Positions 55,524 to 64,000 of a stretch of DNA of 64,000 nt are shown here, piece by piece; within the stretch, counting starts at the first letter, position 1; every line of letters begins with the position of its first letter. The notes beneath the pieces were generated by a model that saw nothing but the letters and a program-made list of their open reading frames with translations, was not told where the DNA came from and made no database searches. A program made the position numbers and the translations under genes. The stretch covers positions 781,501-845,500 of the forward strand of contig NZ_FNTF01000002.1 of NCBI RefSeq assembly GCF_900105495.1. Reading direction: 5' to 3'. Source of the DNA: Pseudomonas frederiksbergensis (GTDB lineage Bacteria; Pseudomonadota; Gammaproteobacteria; Pseudomonadales; Pseudomonadaceae).

Positions 55524-55525
55524 GA

Positions 55526-56035
55526 TCAGTCATCCGCCCTGGCGAGCGTTCCGTTGCTTTTGCGAATACCGGCCTGGTCGAGTGTCAGATCAGCGTGGGT
55601 GACTTCCATCGGGCTGACTTGCACCGTGTAGCGCCATCTGGTTTCCGGCAGATCGCGATAGGCGGCGAGGATGCCGACGTAGCGACTGCCCTCCTTCACG
55701 CTGAGTTTCATCTCCACGGTTTCACCAGGACGCAGCTCAATTTCTTCGCTGGCCACCAGGTCCGGGGCCAGGGATTCCTTGGCGCGCTCGTAAAGGCTGA
55801 AGAAGTCAGCGTTCTCGAACGTCACTGGATGCTTGAGCTCGAACAGACGCACCACAATCGGCGACGGACGCCCGTTGAGGTCCGGGTTCAGCTGATCGCT
55901 GGCGGTCAGCTTCAGGTTGAGCTTGGTGACATGAGAATACGGCGACAGCGACGAGCAACCGGCCAGCAGCACCAGGGTCGCGAAGGCCGTCAGCGTTTTG
56001 AAAAAAGCGGTCGAGCAGCGAGACATGCGCATCAT
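55526..56035 (-). CDS. tssJ: T6SS outer-membrane lipoprotein TssJ (Lip)
   Basis: A 169-aa lipoprotein. The signal TAFATLVLLAGCSS has a lipobox LAGC, then the TssJ fold (LNLKLTASDQLNPDLNGRPSPIVVRLFELKHPVTFENADFFSLYERA, then GETVEMKLSVKEGSRYVGILAAYRDL). It binds the periplasmic domain of TssM. Its ATG overlaps the fha stop (ATGA). The start could be M1, M2 or M4; M4 (MSRC) also leaves a full signal peptide. Confidence 0.94.
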   Translation of the reverse strand: MMRMSRCSTAFFKTLTAFATLVLLAGCSSLSPYSHVTKLNLKLTASDQLNPDLNGRPSPIVVRLFELKHPVTFENADFFSLYERAKESLAPDLVASEEIELRPGETVEMKLSVKEGSRYVGILAAYRDLPETRWRYTVQVSPMEVTHADLTLDQAGIRKSNGTLARADD

Positions 56036-57228
56036 CCTTGGTGGTCAGTGTGAAGGGTGGAAATCAGACGAATCTGTTCTTCGTAGGCCTGGGCGAAGTC
56101 GCGGGCCAGCAGGCGTTCGCTCCAGTCATCGTCCTGACGCAGGGCCTGGTGATAACGCCCGTAAGCTCTCCAGCGACTGCCGGACGTGGCGAGCAACGGC
56201 TTGTTGTCGCGCTCGAAACGCAGGGTCAATTGCTGTGGCGAGAAGTGCTCCAGGGTGCCGCGAACGGCAGCGCGGCTGGCGGTGAGCAACGCCACCTGAT
56301 GCGCCTGCAAATCGCGGAACGCACGGGAGATTGCCTGCTCGGCCGGCCACTGACCCGGCTTGCTCGGCTGCAACAGAATGCCCAGCGCCTCGCTGGCATC
56401 GACGGCAAATTTCAGCGGGTTCTTGTGAGTGCCTTGCACGGTGGTTTGAGCCAGGCGCAGTTCGTTTTTCAGTTCGCTGCGGGTGCGCAGGCTCTGCTGC
56501 AAACCACCCACACTTTGCTTGAGCAGGCGCGCGGCGTTCAGTGCCAGCGCTTCGCGGGCGTCGTGATCGAGGCCTTTGAGGTCCACGCCCAACGCGGCAC
56601 CGAAGTGCTCCCAGAAACCTTCACTCTGATGCTCGACCACTTCGGGCAGTGGCGCGGGGGCTGGCTCTGCCGGGGCGTTGATCAGCTCCGGCACTATCAG
56701 GCTTTCCATGTCGATGCGTGCATAGTCGGCACGCTGGCGGGAGTCTGAGAGGGTCGTGCTCGGGGAGATCAGTTCGTCGATTTCCGAAAACACGCGCTCT
56801 TGCTGATCGAGGGCATTGAGCGGATCGAGTTCGAGAAACGCGTTGTCCGGAATGATGCTGCCGGCTGCCTGCGGACGGCCGACTTCAACGTCGAATGTCG
56901 CCGGGTCGCTTACCAGTCGCGCACGGATCTTGAAGCCACCCAGCACGTAGACACTGCCGTGCTCGATGCGCGTCGCTGTGCCCTTGCGCAGGTTCGCACC
57001 GCTTTCGCTGTCCCGGATGCCATTACTGCTGGTATCGGTCAGGAAAAACGTGCCTTCGTGGTAGCTGATCAAGGCGTGGTGGTTGGACAGGTGACGCTTG
57101 CGGTCCGGAATGATCCAGTCGCAATCCTTGCGCCGCCCGATCACGCCACCGGCCTGTTTGAAAGTTTTGCTGCGCAAACCCGTGGGCACGAACTGCTGGG
57201 TGCCGAGCATGTCGAAAACCAGTTCCAT
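56032..57228 (-). CDS. fha: T6SS FHA-domain protein (Fha2/TagH)
   Basis: A 398-aa protein with an N-terminal FHA domain (GRRKDCDWIIPDRKRHLSNHHALISYHEGTFFLTDTSSNGI), which recognises phosphothreonine. The C-terminal type VI FHA region (GFWEHFGAALGVDLKGL...LRTRSELKNELRLAQTT...PLKFAVDASEALGILL) follows a Pro/Ala linker. It is expected to be read by the Stk1/Stp1 pair at the end of the operon. The ATG at 57228 follows AAGGAGTCTCACC. Confidence 0.93.
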   Translation of the reverse strand: MELVFDMLGTQQFVPTGLRSKTFKQAGGVIGRRKDCDWIIPDRKRHLSNHHALISYHEGTFFLTDTSSNGIRDSESGANLRKGTATRIEHGSVYVLGGFKIRARLVSDPATFDVEVGRPQAAGSIIPDNAFLELDPLNALDQQERVFSEIDELISPSTTLSDSRQRADYARIDMESLIVPELINAPAEPAPAPLPEVVEHQSEGFWEHFGAALGVDLKGLDHDAREALALNAARLLKQSVGGLQQSLRTRSELKNELRLAQTTVQGTHKNPLKFAVDASEALGILLQPSKPGQWPAEQAISRAFRDLQAHQVALLTASRAAVRGTLEHFSPQQLTLRFERDNKPLLATSGSRWRAYGRYHQALRQDDDWSERLLARDFAQAYEEQIRLISTLHTDHQG

Positions 57229-57245
57229 GGTGAGACTCCTTGCGG

Positions 57246-57386
57246 TCACTTGCCGCGATTGACCGCCTGCGGATCACCCAATGGGCGATAGGTGTTGTCG
57301 TTGTATTTGTAATTGCCGCTACAGCCGCCGAGGCCGCATAGAACGACGAGGGTCAGCAGGACGGCTTGCCAGTGACGAACAGGCAT
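57246..57386 (-). CDS. Small T6SS-cluster lipoprotein (orfX/PA1664-like position)
   Basis: A 46-aa protein, too short for usual gene callers. The sequence is MPVRHWQAVLLTLVVLCG followed by LGGC, then SGNYKYNDNTYRPLGDPQAV and NRGK. It is a complete lipoprotein signal (lipobox LGGC, Cys22) with a 24-residue mature part. A CTGGAGACC site lies before the ATG. It starts fha's transcript segment, 17 nt upstream of it, and its position between the sigma-54 activator and fha is that of orfX in P. aeruginosa HSI-2. Confidence 0.8.
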   Translation of the reverse strand: MPVRHWQAVLLTLVVLCGLGGCSGNYKYNDNTYRPLGDPQAVNRGK

Positions 57387-57497
57387 CAGAGGGTCTCCAG
57401 GGGTAGACAAAGTGCAAAGCGCCGACCCGGTTGGGCGGCGCTATCAAAAGCGAATGAGGTGAAGCCGAGCGCTCTAGTCAGCGGCCTTGGCACAACC

Positions 57498-57634
57498 CCC
57501 TGTGGCGAGGGAGCTTGCTCCCGCTCGGCTGCGCAGCAGTCGTAAATCAGTGGATGCGGCCTGACTGAGGCTCCGAGGCACATGGTTTTGGGGCCGCTTC
57601 GCAGCCCAGCGGGAGCAAGCTCCCTCGCCACAGG
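57498..57634. repeat. REP-like inverted pair inside the T6SS cluster, GTGGCGAGGGAGCTT type
   Basis: Arms CCCTGTGGCGAGGGAGCTTG and GCAAGCTCCCTCGCCACAGG enclose palindromes GGCTGCGCAGCAGTC and GGCCGCTTCGCAGCCC. It occupies the only large gap (57387-57656) in the T6SS cluster, between the sigma-54 activator and orfX. No T-run, and no gene, is visible in the gap. Confidence 0.88.
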
Positions 57635-57656
57635 CCGTGCATGACTCGGCATTGGG

Positions 57657-59177
57657 TTAACCATCGAAGTCACCCAAAGTGATGTTCAGGCGCCCGAGGC
57701 GATACAGCAGCGTGCGCCGGGGCAGCCCGAGTTCGCGGGCGGCGAGGGTCTGGTTGCCGTCGTTTTTGCGCAGGCAATCGAGCAGCAGACTGCGCTCGAC
57801 CTGTTCCAGGCGTTCGCGCAGGTTCAGGTTGTTGCTGTCTTCCGGCATGGCCTCCATGCGCAGGGAAAAATGCTCGGCCAGTAACTCACCGCCCTCGCAC
57901 AGCAACACCGCGCGTTCGACCAGGCCTTTGAGTTCACGCACGTTGCCGGGGAAGGCATAACCGGACAGGTGATCCAGCGCCGCATCGGACCAACACACCG
58001 CATCGCGCTGCAAGAACGAGCAGGCCTTGTCGGCGAAGTGCCGGGCCAGGTCGAGGATGTCGCCGTCGCGCTGACGCAGGGCCGGCAACTCGATCGGAAA
58101 CTGCGCGAGGCGGTAGTACAAGTCCTCACGGAATTTGCCTTCACTGACCAGCACCGACAAATCCCGGTGAGTCGCGGCGATGATGCGCACGTCGATCTTG
58201 TGGGTGTCGTTGGAACCCAGCGGGCGGATCTCGCCTTCCTGCAGAACCCGCAACAGCTTGGCTTGCAGGGACAACGGCATGTCGCCGATTTCATCGAGCA
58301 GCAAGGTGCCGCCGTTGGCCGCGTCGAACAGCCCGGCACGGTCGCGATCAGCACCGGTAAACGCCCCTTTGCGGTAGCCGAACAGTTCGCTTTCCAGCAG
58401 GTTCTCGGGGAACGCCGCGCAGTTCTGCACGACGAACGCCTGAGAACGGCGCGGGCCGCAATCGTGAATCGCCCGCGCCACCACTTCCTTGCCGGTACCG
58501 GTTTCGCCGCGCAGCAGCACGGTGTACGGGCTGTGCAGGACTTTGCTGATCAGCGAATAGGTCTGGCGCATGGCCGAGCTTTTGCCGATCAAACCGTAAC
58601 CACTGGCGCTCGGGACGCTGACTTTCGCCAGTCGTGCATCACCGATTGGCTGACGCAAACGCTGCAACAAACGCAGTTGGCCGAGCACGAACGAGCCGAG
58701 TTGGCCGAGAGAATCAGCAAAGCCTTGCAGGTCGATGTGCCGGCGAGTGGCGCACAGCAGCAAGCCTTCGACGGCTTTCTGCTGATTGACCAGCGGCACG
58801 CACAGCAGCGATTGCCAAGGCATGGCCTGCGGCGGGAGGAAACTGGTTTCGTGCAAGCTGCCACTCAGCTCGCTGAGACACACCACGCGGTTCTGGCACA
58901 GGGCGAATTGCAGCAGTTGCTCACCGTTGTAGTCCGCCGGCAGGCTCGCCGCTTCCCGGGGCTGCAGGATGCCGTTGAGGCATTCGGCGTTCATCCCCAG
59001 GCACGTGTGAGTCGCGTCCAGCAGGTACAACTGCGTCAACTCGCAACCGCTGAGCTCGGCCAACCCGCGCACGAAGTCACCCAGCAGCGCGGCACCGTCC
59101 GCGGCGCGCGACAAGCTGGCGAACTGCGCCAACAAGGCTTCGGCGTAGACCAGCGGTTGCGGCATCTGAGTGAACAT
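57657..59177 (-). CDS. sfa2: T6SS sigma-54-dependent activator (Sfa type)
   Basis: A 506-aa enhancer-binding protein. A GAF domain (residues about 20-175) comes first, then AAA+ with Walker A GETGTGKEVVARAIH, the sigma-54 contact loop GYRKGAFTGADRDRAG, and Walker B GGTLLLDEIGDMPLSLQ. A C-terminal Fis-type HTH (NQTLAARELGLPRRTLLYRLGRL) completes it. All contact motifs are present, so it should activate RpoN-dependent T6SS promoters. The ATG at 59177 follows GAGGTGGGTGTG, with clpV ending 10 nt upstream. Confidence 0.94.
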   Translation of the reverse strand: MFTQMPQPLVYAEALLAQFASLSRAADGAALLGDFVRGLAELSGCELTQLYLLDATHTCLGMNAECLNGILQPREAASLPADYNGEQLLQFALCQNRVVCLSELSGSLHETSFLPPQAMPWQSLLCVPLVNQQKAVEGLLLCATRRHIDLQGFADSLGQLGSFVLGQLRLLQRLRQPIGDARLAKVSVPSASGYGLIGKSSAMRQTYSLISKVLHSPYTVLLRGETGTGKEVVARAIHDCGPRRSQAFVVQNCAAFPENLLESELFGYRKGAFTGADRDRAGLFDAANGGTLLLDEIGDMPLSLQAKLLRVLQEGEIRPLGSNDTHKIDVRIIAATHRDLSVLVSEGKFREDLYYRLAQFPIELPALRQRDGDILDLARHFADKACSFLQRDAVCWSDAALDHLSGYAFPGNVRELKGLVERAVLLCEGGELLAEHFSLRMEAMPEDSNNLNLRERLEQVERSLLLDCLRKNDGNQTLAARELGLPRRTLLYRLGRLNITLGDFDG

Positions 59178-59187
59178 CACACCCACC

Positions 59188-61836
59188 TCAGGCGAACTCG
59201 CACATCACGCAGGCGTTGCCGTCGAGCGTCGCGTGGACACGCTTGAGGCTTTCGCCGATGGCCATCGCATCGAGCAAACGGTCAGCCACCAGCGGCAGCA
59301 CGTGCAGGTCGAGCAAATGGTCGATCAGGCGCGCGCCACTGTCGCTCTGGGTGCAGCGATCTGCCAGGTGATCGACGAGGTCTTGCGAGTAAGTGAAATC
59401 CAGCTGACGACGGTTCAGGCGCTCGCCCAAACGCCCGAGTTTGATTTCGATCAGCTCGCGCAACACCGGGCCGCCCACCGGGTAGTAAGGCACCACGCGC
59501 ATCCGCGCCAGCAGCGCCGGTTTGAAGTGTTGGCTCAGCACCGGGCGAATGGTTTCTTCGAGGACTTCGGCCGACGGCCGCGCGCCGTTTTCACAGAGCT
59601 CGGCGATGCGCTCGCTGCCCAGGTTCGAAGTCATCAGGATCAGCGTGTTGCGGAAATCGATCTCGCGCCCTTCGCCGTCGTTGGCCACACCTTTGTCGAA
59701 GATTTGGTAGAACAGGTTGAGCACGTCCGGGTCGGCTTTCTCGACTTCATCGAGCAGCACCACCGAGTACGGTTTCTGGCGCACGGCTTCGGTGAGCATG
59801 CCGCCCTCGCCATAACCGACGTAGCCCGGCGGCGCGCCGATCAGACGCGAAACAGTGTGCTTCTCCTGAAACTCAGACATGTTGAGGGTGGTGATGAAAC
59901 GATCACCGCCGTACAGCAAGTCCGCCAGGGCCAGCGCGGTTTCGGTCTTGCCGACGCCGCTCGGGCCGACCAGCAGGAACACGCCGACCGGCGCATCCGG
60001 CTTGTTCAGGCCGGCTGCCGTGGCGCGCATCGAACGATCCAATGCGTGAACGGCTTGCTCCTGACCACGAATGCGGGTGCGCAAGTCGGTGGCGAAACTC
60101 GCGACCTTGGCATTGTGCTCACGGGCCAATTGCGTCAGTGGAACGCCGGTCCAGGCGCTGATCACTTCGGCGACCAGGCGCGGGCAAACTTCGAAGCTCA
60201 CCAGGCGCTCTTTGAGCTGAAGTTCGGTCAGCGCGTTGTGAGTTTCGTTGAGTGCGCTTTCCAGCGTTTCGACGTTTTGCACTTCGTCCACTGCCAGCGT
60301 TTCGATCACGCGGCCTTCGGCATCTTCTTCAACCGTGACAGTGGGCTCGACCGCAGCAGCTTCGCGGGCCTGGGCCAGTTGCTGACGCAGCTCCAGCAGG
60401 CGCTCGGCCAGTTCTTTCTGCTCGGTCCAAAGGGTTTCCAGCGCGGCGCTTTCCTCTACGGCGGCAGCCAGGCGATCTTCCAAAGCGTCCAGCGCTTCGT
60501 GATCGATCAGCAAGCCGGCTTCGGCATCCCGACGCAGGGCTTGACGCTGACGGCCACCTTCAGCCAGTTCACCCCGCAGGCGTTCAAGGCTTTCCGGTGC
60601 AGCGGCGAGGCTGATGCGCACGCGAGCGCAGGCGGTGTCGAGCACATCAACGGCCTTGTCCGGCAGCTGGCGACCCGCGAGATAACGCGCAGATAGCTCG
60701 GCCGCCGCAACCACCGCGTCATCGCGCAGATAGATGCCGTGGCTCTTCTCGTAGACCTGAGCCAGGCCACGCAGGATGGTCACCGCTTCGCTGACGGTCG
60801 GTTCGTGCAGTTGCACCGGTTGGAAACGACGGGCCAGGGCCGGGTCTTTTTCGAAGTACTTCTTGTACTCCGCCCAGGTGGTAGCGGCGATGGTGCGTAA
60901 CTCGCCACGGGCCAGGGCTGGCTTGAGCAGGTTGGCCGCGTCGGAACCGCCGGCATTGCCGCCCGCGCCAATCAGTGTGTGAGCTTCGTCGATGAACAGA
61001 ATGATCGGTTTCGGCGAGGCTTTGACTTCATCGATCACGCCTTTGAGGCGACGTTCGAACTCGCCTTTGACGCTGGCGCCCGCCTGTAACAGGCCCATGT
61101 CCAGCGATAGCAGCTCGACGCCTTTCAAGACTTGCGGCACTTCGCCCGCCGCGATGCGCGAGGCCAGGCCCTCGACAATCGCGGTTTTACCGACGCCGGC
61201 TTCACCGACCACAATCGGATTGTTTTTGCGGCGACGGGCGAGGATGTCGACCATCTGCCGAATCGCGCCATCGCGGCACAACACCGGGTCGAGTTTGCCG
61301 TCGCGGGCTTGTTGGGTCAGGTTGTGGGTGAAGCGCTGCAATAGCGATTCGCCGGGCACGGCGGGCTTACCGGTGGCTGGTTGTTCTTGCTGCGACAGGG
61401 CGAACTCTTTCAGGCGCTCGATGTTCAGTTTGGCCAGCAACGACTGGTAGCGGCTGCCGGCATAGCGCATGGGATTGCGCAGCAATGCGAGGATCAACGC
61501 CGCTTGCTCGACCTGGCTCTGACCCAATTCGAGGTTGGCCACCAGCAAGGCGTCTTGCAGCCACTGCACCAGCTCCGGGGCGAACACCGGGTTGCGCGAG
61601 GCGCTGTGCTCGACCCGCGATTGCAGCGCGGCGCTCAGTTCGCCGGCATCCACTTCAGCATCCTGCAACGCTCGGGCGAGCAAGCCTTGCGGGCGCTCCA
61701 GCAAGCCCAGCAGCAAGTCTTCAACGAGGATCTTGCTGCCGCCACGGGCGACGCAGCGTTCGGCCGAACTTTCCAGGTCACGACGGGTTTCGGCGTCCAG
61801 CGCCTGGATAAGTTGTTGCAGGTCTACGTTGATCAT
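59188..61836 (-). CDS. clpV: T6SS sheath-disassembly ATPase ClpV (TssH)
   Basis: An 882-aa ClpB-type AAA+ protein. The N-terminal Clp_N region (residues 1-150) comes first. Walker A1 is VVGEAGVGKTAIVEG near residue 215, a middle coiled-coil segment lies near 420-540, and Walker A2 is LVGPSGVGKTETALALADLLYGG near 625. The N-domain sequence is of the ClpV subclass rather than ClpB. It unfolds the contracted TssB/TssC sheath. Between tssG (13-nt gap) and sfa2. Confidence 0.95.
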   Translation of the reverse strand: MINVDLQQLIQALDAETRRDLESSAERCVARGGSKILVEDLLLGLLERPQGLLARALQDAEVDAGELSAALQSRVEHSASRNPVFAPELVQWLQDALLVANLELGQSQVEQAALILALLRNPMRYAGSRYQSLLAKLNIERLKEFALSQQEQPATGKPAVPGESLLQRFTHNLTQQARDGKLDPVLCRDGAIRQMVDILARRRKNNPIVVGEAGVGKTAIVEGLASRIAAGEVPQVLKGVELLSLDMGLLQAGASVKGEFERRLKGVIDEVKASPKPIILFIDEAHTLIGAGGNAGGSDAANLLKPALARGELRTIAATTWAEYKKYFEKDPALARRFQPVQLHEPTVSEAVTILRGLAQVYEKSHGIYLRDDAVVAAAELSARYLAGRQLPDKAVDVLDTACARVRISLAAAPESLERLRGELAEGGRQRQALRRDAEAGLLIDHEALDALEDRLAAAVEESAALETLWTEQKELAERLLELRQQLAQAREAAAVEPTVTVEEDAEGRVIETLAVDEVQNVETLESALNETHNALTELQLKERLVSFEVCPRLVAEVISAWTGVPLTQLAREHNAKVASFATDLRTRIRGQEQAVHALDRSMRATAAGLNKPDAPVGVFLLVGPSGVGKTETALALADLLYGGDRFITTLNMSEFQEKHTVSRLIGAPPGYVGYGEGGMLTEAVRQKPYSVVLLDEVEKADPDVLNLFYQIFDKGVANDGEGREIDFRNTLILMTSNLGSERIAELCENGARPSAEVLEETIRPVLSQHFKPALLARMRVVPYYPVGGPVLRELIEIKLGRLGERLNRRQLDFTYSQDLVDHLADRCTQSDSGARLIDHLLDLHVLPLVADRLLDAMAIGESLKRVHATLDGNACVMCEFA

Positions 61837-61849
61837 TGGTCATCTGTCC

Positions 61850-62857
61850 TTAATGAATTTTGCTGCCCAGGGTCACCACACCGTCCGCTTGTTCGCGGCC
61901 CAGCCAACTGGTCCACCCCAGGCGGCAGGCGTTCTGCTCGCCGATGCGCAGTTCGCGGATTTCTTCCTGGCGCAACACCAGGCGAATGTCGTAATCGAGC
62001 GGGTCACGCAGGGTGAACCGCACCAGCGCGCAGAGCGGCTGGTAGCCGAAACCGATCGGCAGGAATTCGTGGAAGCGTTGCCAGTCGAGCTCGCGAATGT
62101 GAATACGGAATTTGCCGCTGCGATCACGCACGTGTTCGCCCAGCACCAGGTCTTCGCCGAGCACGCTGTTGGCGCGCCCCAGGCGATTGCGCTGCTCGTC
62201 GAGGATTTCGACGCTGCGCTCGATGCATTGCTCGATGGTCAGTTCGGCGTGCTTGAAGTAGTAACGCAGCACCGCTTCGATCAACGCCGCCGAGTGCGCC
62301 CGCAAGCTGAGCAAGCCGAGGTACGGCAGCAGGCGTTTCCAGTTCAGTTCCTGAGCCTTGCGGATCTCTTCGCCGCCGAGGCCGATCAACGCAAACAGCT
62401 GCGACGAAAACGGGTCGAGGGCGCCGCTCTGGAAGCTTGCGCGGTAACGGTATTTTTTCCAGATCGGCAGCATCAGCCGTTGCAGGCGATGGTGGAACAG
62501 GTCGAGAAAGTTGCGGGTCGGATTGCCGTCTTCACTATCGCCCAGGGCCTGTTCGCCGTAGAACGCCGGCAGTGGCGAGCCGGAACCCACCAGGCCAATC
62601 AGGTTGAAACGCAAACGCGCACGCATTTGCCCGTGCTCTTCGAAAAACTCCACGCGATCGACGTCACTGCCAGGGAAACCCAGGCTCGGATTGGCCTGGA
62701 ATTCCAGCTGGTCGTACAGATCGTCTTCGCAGAGGCACGGGTGCGCCTCGCGTAGCCGGTCGACTACCAGCAAAACAGCCTGAAACAGCGAATATTCGCG
62801 TATTACCCGGGTCAGCCTGCTTAAAGCAGGGGCTGCAGGCCCATGCGTGGTGTCCAT
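61850..62857 (-). CDS. tssG: T6SS baseplate protein TssG
   Basis: A 335-aa TssG: YSLFQAVLLVVDRLREAHP, LRFNLIGLVGSGSPLPAFYGE, the DUF1305 core (FLDLFHHRLQRLMLPIWKKYR) and the C-terminal PLCALVRFTLRDPLDYDIRLVLRQEEI. It pairs with TssF in the baseplate wedge. The ATG follows GAGAGGTGTACCA. The start overlaps the tssF coding end by 37 nt, the usual arrangement. Confidence 0.94.
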   Translation of the reverse strand: MDTTHGPAAPALSRLTRVIREYSLFQAVLLVVDRLREAHPCLCEDDLYDQLEFQANPSLGFPGSDVDRVEFFEEHGQMRARLRFNLIGLVGSGSPLPAFYGEQALGDSEDGNPTRNFLDLFHHRLQRLMLPIWKKYRYRASFQSGALDPFSSQLFALIGLGGEEIRKAQELNWKRLLPYLGLLSLRAHSAALIEAVLRYYFKHAELTIEQCIERSVEILDEQRNRLGRANSVLGEDLVLGEHVRDRSGKFRIHIRELDWQRFHEFLPIGFGYQPLCALVRFTLRDPLDYDIRLVLRQEEIRELRIGEQNACRLGWTSWLGREQADGVVTLGSKIH

Positions 62858-64000
62858 TGGTACACCTCTCCCTGTGTACTTTTTACCCGCAGCTCGTGGA
62901 ACGAATTGAGACTGGCGTAAAGCGCGAAAAACTCATTGAGAACCGAAGCGAAAACGAACAGGTCGCCCTCGCCGATATACCCTTGCGGGTCGATAGTCAG
63001 CTCGGTGCGCAACCCGCGTACCGGCAACCCTCGGTGCAAGCGGTCGATGTGTTGGTGTTTGATCGACTTCAGCCCGCCTAGCAGGCGCTTGCTGACTTTT
63101 TCCGCGTGTTGGTCGTAGTAGCGCGGCAGGTCGTAGGTTTCGAGAATCACCTTCAACGCATTGACGTCGGCCAGCGACAGGTAGTTGAGCGACATGTTGC
63201 TGATCAGCTTCCAGAGGAAGTCACGGTTCAGCGGCGGCGCATAACTTGGGGTGGCCGGGGTGATGTTGCGGAAACGCAGGAACTCCGGCGTCTCTTCGCA
63301 GCCCAGGCAGATGTCGCCGAGCTTGAGCTTGCGCGGCAGGTTCTGGTTGGTGCACATCAGGTCGATCGACAGGGTTTCGTGGCCTTCGGTGTGGCGAATG
63401 CCGAAGCTCAGGTACGTGTCGAGGCCATCGTGCAACGAGGACGAACGCTGGCGGATGCTGTAGTGCGGACGGCTGTTGGGCACGTCAAAACTCGGGTCGT
63501 GCTCGAACGATTCGAACGGCACGTATTCCTGATAACCGACGCCGCCTGGCTTCCAGCCGGTGACGGTTTGCACCGAAAACACGCCACAGTTTTCCAAGTC
63601 GAACTTGGCCGGCAGCAGCAGGTATTCGTCCTGTGTGCCGTCGAGACGGATCGGCAACGCATCGTGCTTGAACAGGTTGACGATCGGTGTGCAGTAGAGC
63701 TTCACATTGTCCAGCGTCGGGCGCAGGCGCTGAATGCCGCTTTTGCGAATATCGAAGCGCAACTCCAGGCCACGCATCTGCTTGAGCGTGTCTTCCGGCA
63801 GGGCCTTGAGCAGGTCCAGACCGTTGATGTCGACGAACAGGAACTTGTCCTGGAAGGCGAAATACTCCTGCAAATAGCGATAACCACGGAAGGTGTTCAG
63901 CGGATACGGGATCAATGCTTCTTCTTCGGCAAAACCCAGTGGCTGCACGCAGTCGCCCGGCATCTTGAATGCCATCGGCGTGCCGTTCACGCCGTTGACT
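62821..64000 (-). CDS. tssF: T6SS baseplate protein TssF (5' end outside window)
   Basis: The frame stays open to base 64000, so the visible 393 residues are the C-terminal part of TssF. The family is usually about 590-620 aa, so roughly 200 residues are missing upstream. Family segments: YPLNTFRGYRYLQEYFAFQDKFLFVDINGL and LCTNQNLPRKLKLGD, then a C-terminal LNEFFALYASLNSFHELRVKS. The window edge, not a mutation, cuts the gene. It ends inside tssG. Confidence 0.94.
   Translation of the reverse strand, partial: VNGVNGTPMAFKMPGDCVQPLGFAEEEALIPYPLNTFRGYRYLQEYFAFQDKFLFVDINGLDLLKALPEDTLKQMRGLELRFDIRKSGIQRLRPTLDNVKLYCTPIVNLFKHDALPIRLDGTQDEYLLLPAKFDLENCGVFSVQTVTGWKPGGVGYQEYVPFESFEHDPSFDVPNSRPHYSIRQRSSSLHDGLDTYLSFGIRHTEGHETLSIDLMCTNQNLPRKLKLGDICLGCEETPEFLRFRNITPATPSYAPPLNRDFLWKLISNMSLNYLSLADVNALKVILETYDLPRYYDQHAEKVSKRLLGGLKSIKHQHIDRLHRGLPVRGLRTELTIDPQGYIGEGDLFVFASVLNEFFALYASLNSFHELRVKSTQGEVYQWTPRMGLQPLL

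Noticed and set aside
57386..57656. Possible -24/-12 sigma-54 promoter upstream of orfX
   Set aside because: No TGGCAC-N5-TTGC-like spacing could be found on the minus strand here. The closest GG/GC pairs have the wrong spacing.

Overview
The window looks like a chromosomal segment of a fluorescent-group Pseudomonas. The basis is gene order and protein recognition, not a search. The order rep-xpt-cycB-pauR-dadX-ridA-dadA-dadR-pauB-kauB-rpmG-rpmB-radC-coaBC-dut-algC-argB-pyrE-crc-rph-yicC-gmk-rpoZ-spoT-ridA-exbBD-tonB-oxyR-recG follows the Pseudomonas chromosome as I know it. GC is high, and the intergenic spaces carry many Pseudomonas REP/REPIN palindromes with GAGC-CTGCTCGCG and GGGCTTGCCCGCG cores.

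Layout. 1-5.6 kb: Rep helicase, xanthine phosphoribosyltransferase, a CoA-transferase/hydrolase and a small cytochrome c. 5.7-18.9 kb: an amino-acid and polyamine block. It holds the PauR-type repressor, the dadA-ridA-dadX operon with divergent dadR, a gamma-glutamylpolyamine oxidase (PauB/PuuB type), a MocR regulator, a phospholipase-D-like lipoprotein, an MFS transporter, a KauB/PuuC aldehyde dehydrogenase and a cupin. 19-30 kb: ribosomal proteins L28/L33, a peptide-binding protein, RadC, CoaBC, dUTPase, AlgC, ArgB, an unrecognised three-gene cassette (27.4-28.5 kb), PyrE and Crc. 30-41 kb: RNase PH, YicC, Gmk, RpoZ, SpoT, RidA, two tandem paralogous lipoproteins, an SDR protein and an ExbB-ExbD-TonB operon. 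41.2-42.4 kb: an IS110-family element inserted in a REP. 42.6-47.8 kb: oxyR-recG, an HDOD protein and an SCP2-like protein. 48-64 kb: one minus-strand type VI secretion (T6SS) cluster with the order of P. aeruginosa HSI-2 (tssF-tssG-clpV-sfa-orfX-fha-tssJ-tssK-tssL-tssM-stp-stk). It is cut at its upstream end by the window edge.

Most notable observation. The IS110 element (about 41186-42361) interrupts a REP and leaves an AG/CT core at both junctions. The roughly 200-nt noncoding leader of its transposase can fold into two stem-loops inside an outer 10-bp stem. The first internal loop carries a 7-nt strand identical to the left target and a 7-nt strand complementary to the right target (including the CT core) of the interrupted REP. 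The second loop carries 5-nt matches to the element's own ends in the same geometry. This is what a bridge RNA (the IS110/IS621 guide RNA) programmed for Pseudomonas REP sequences would look like.

Starts were adjusted where ribosome binding sites and family length required it. No tRNA, rRNA or CRISPR array was seen.
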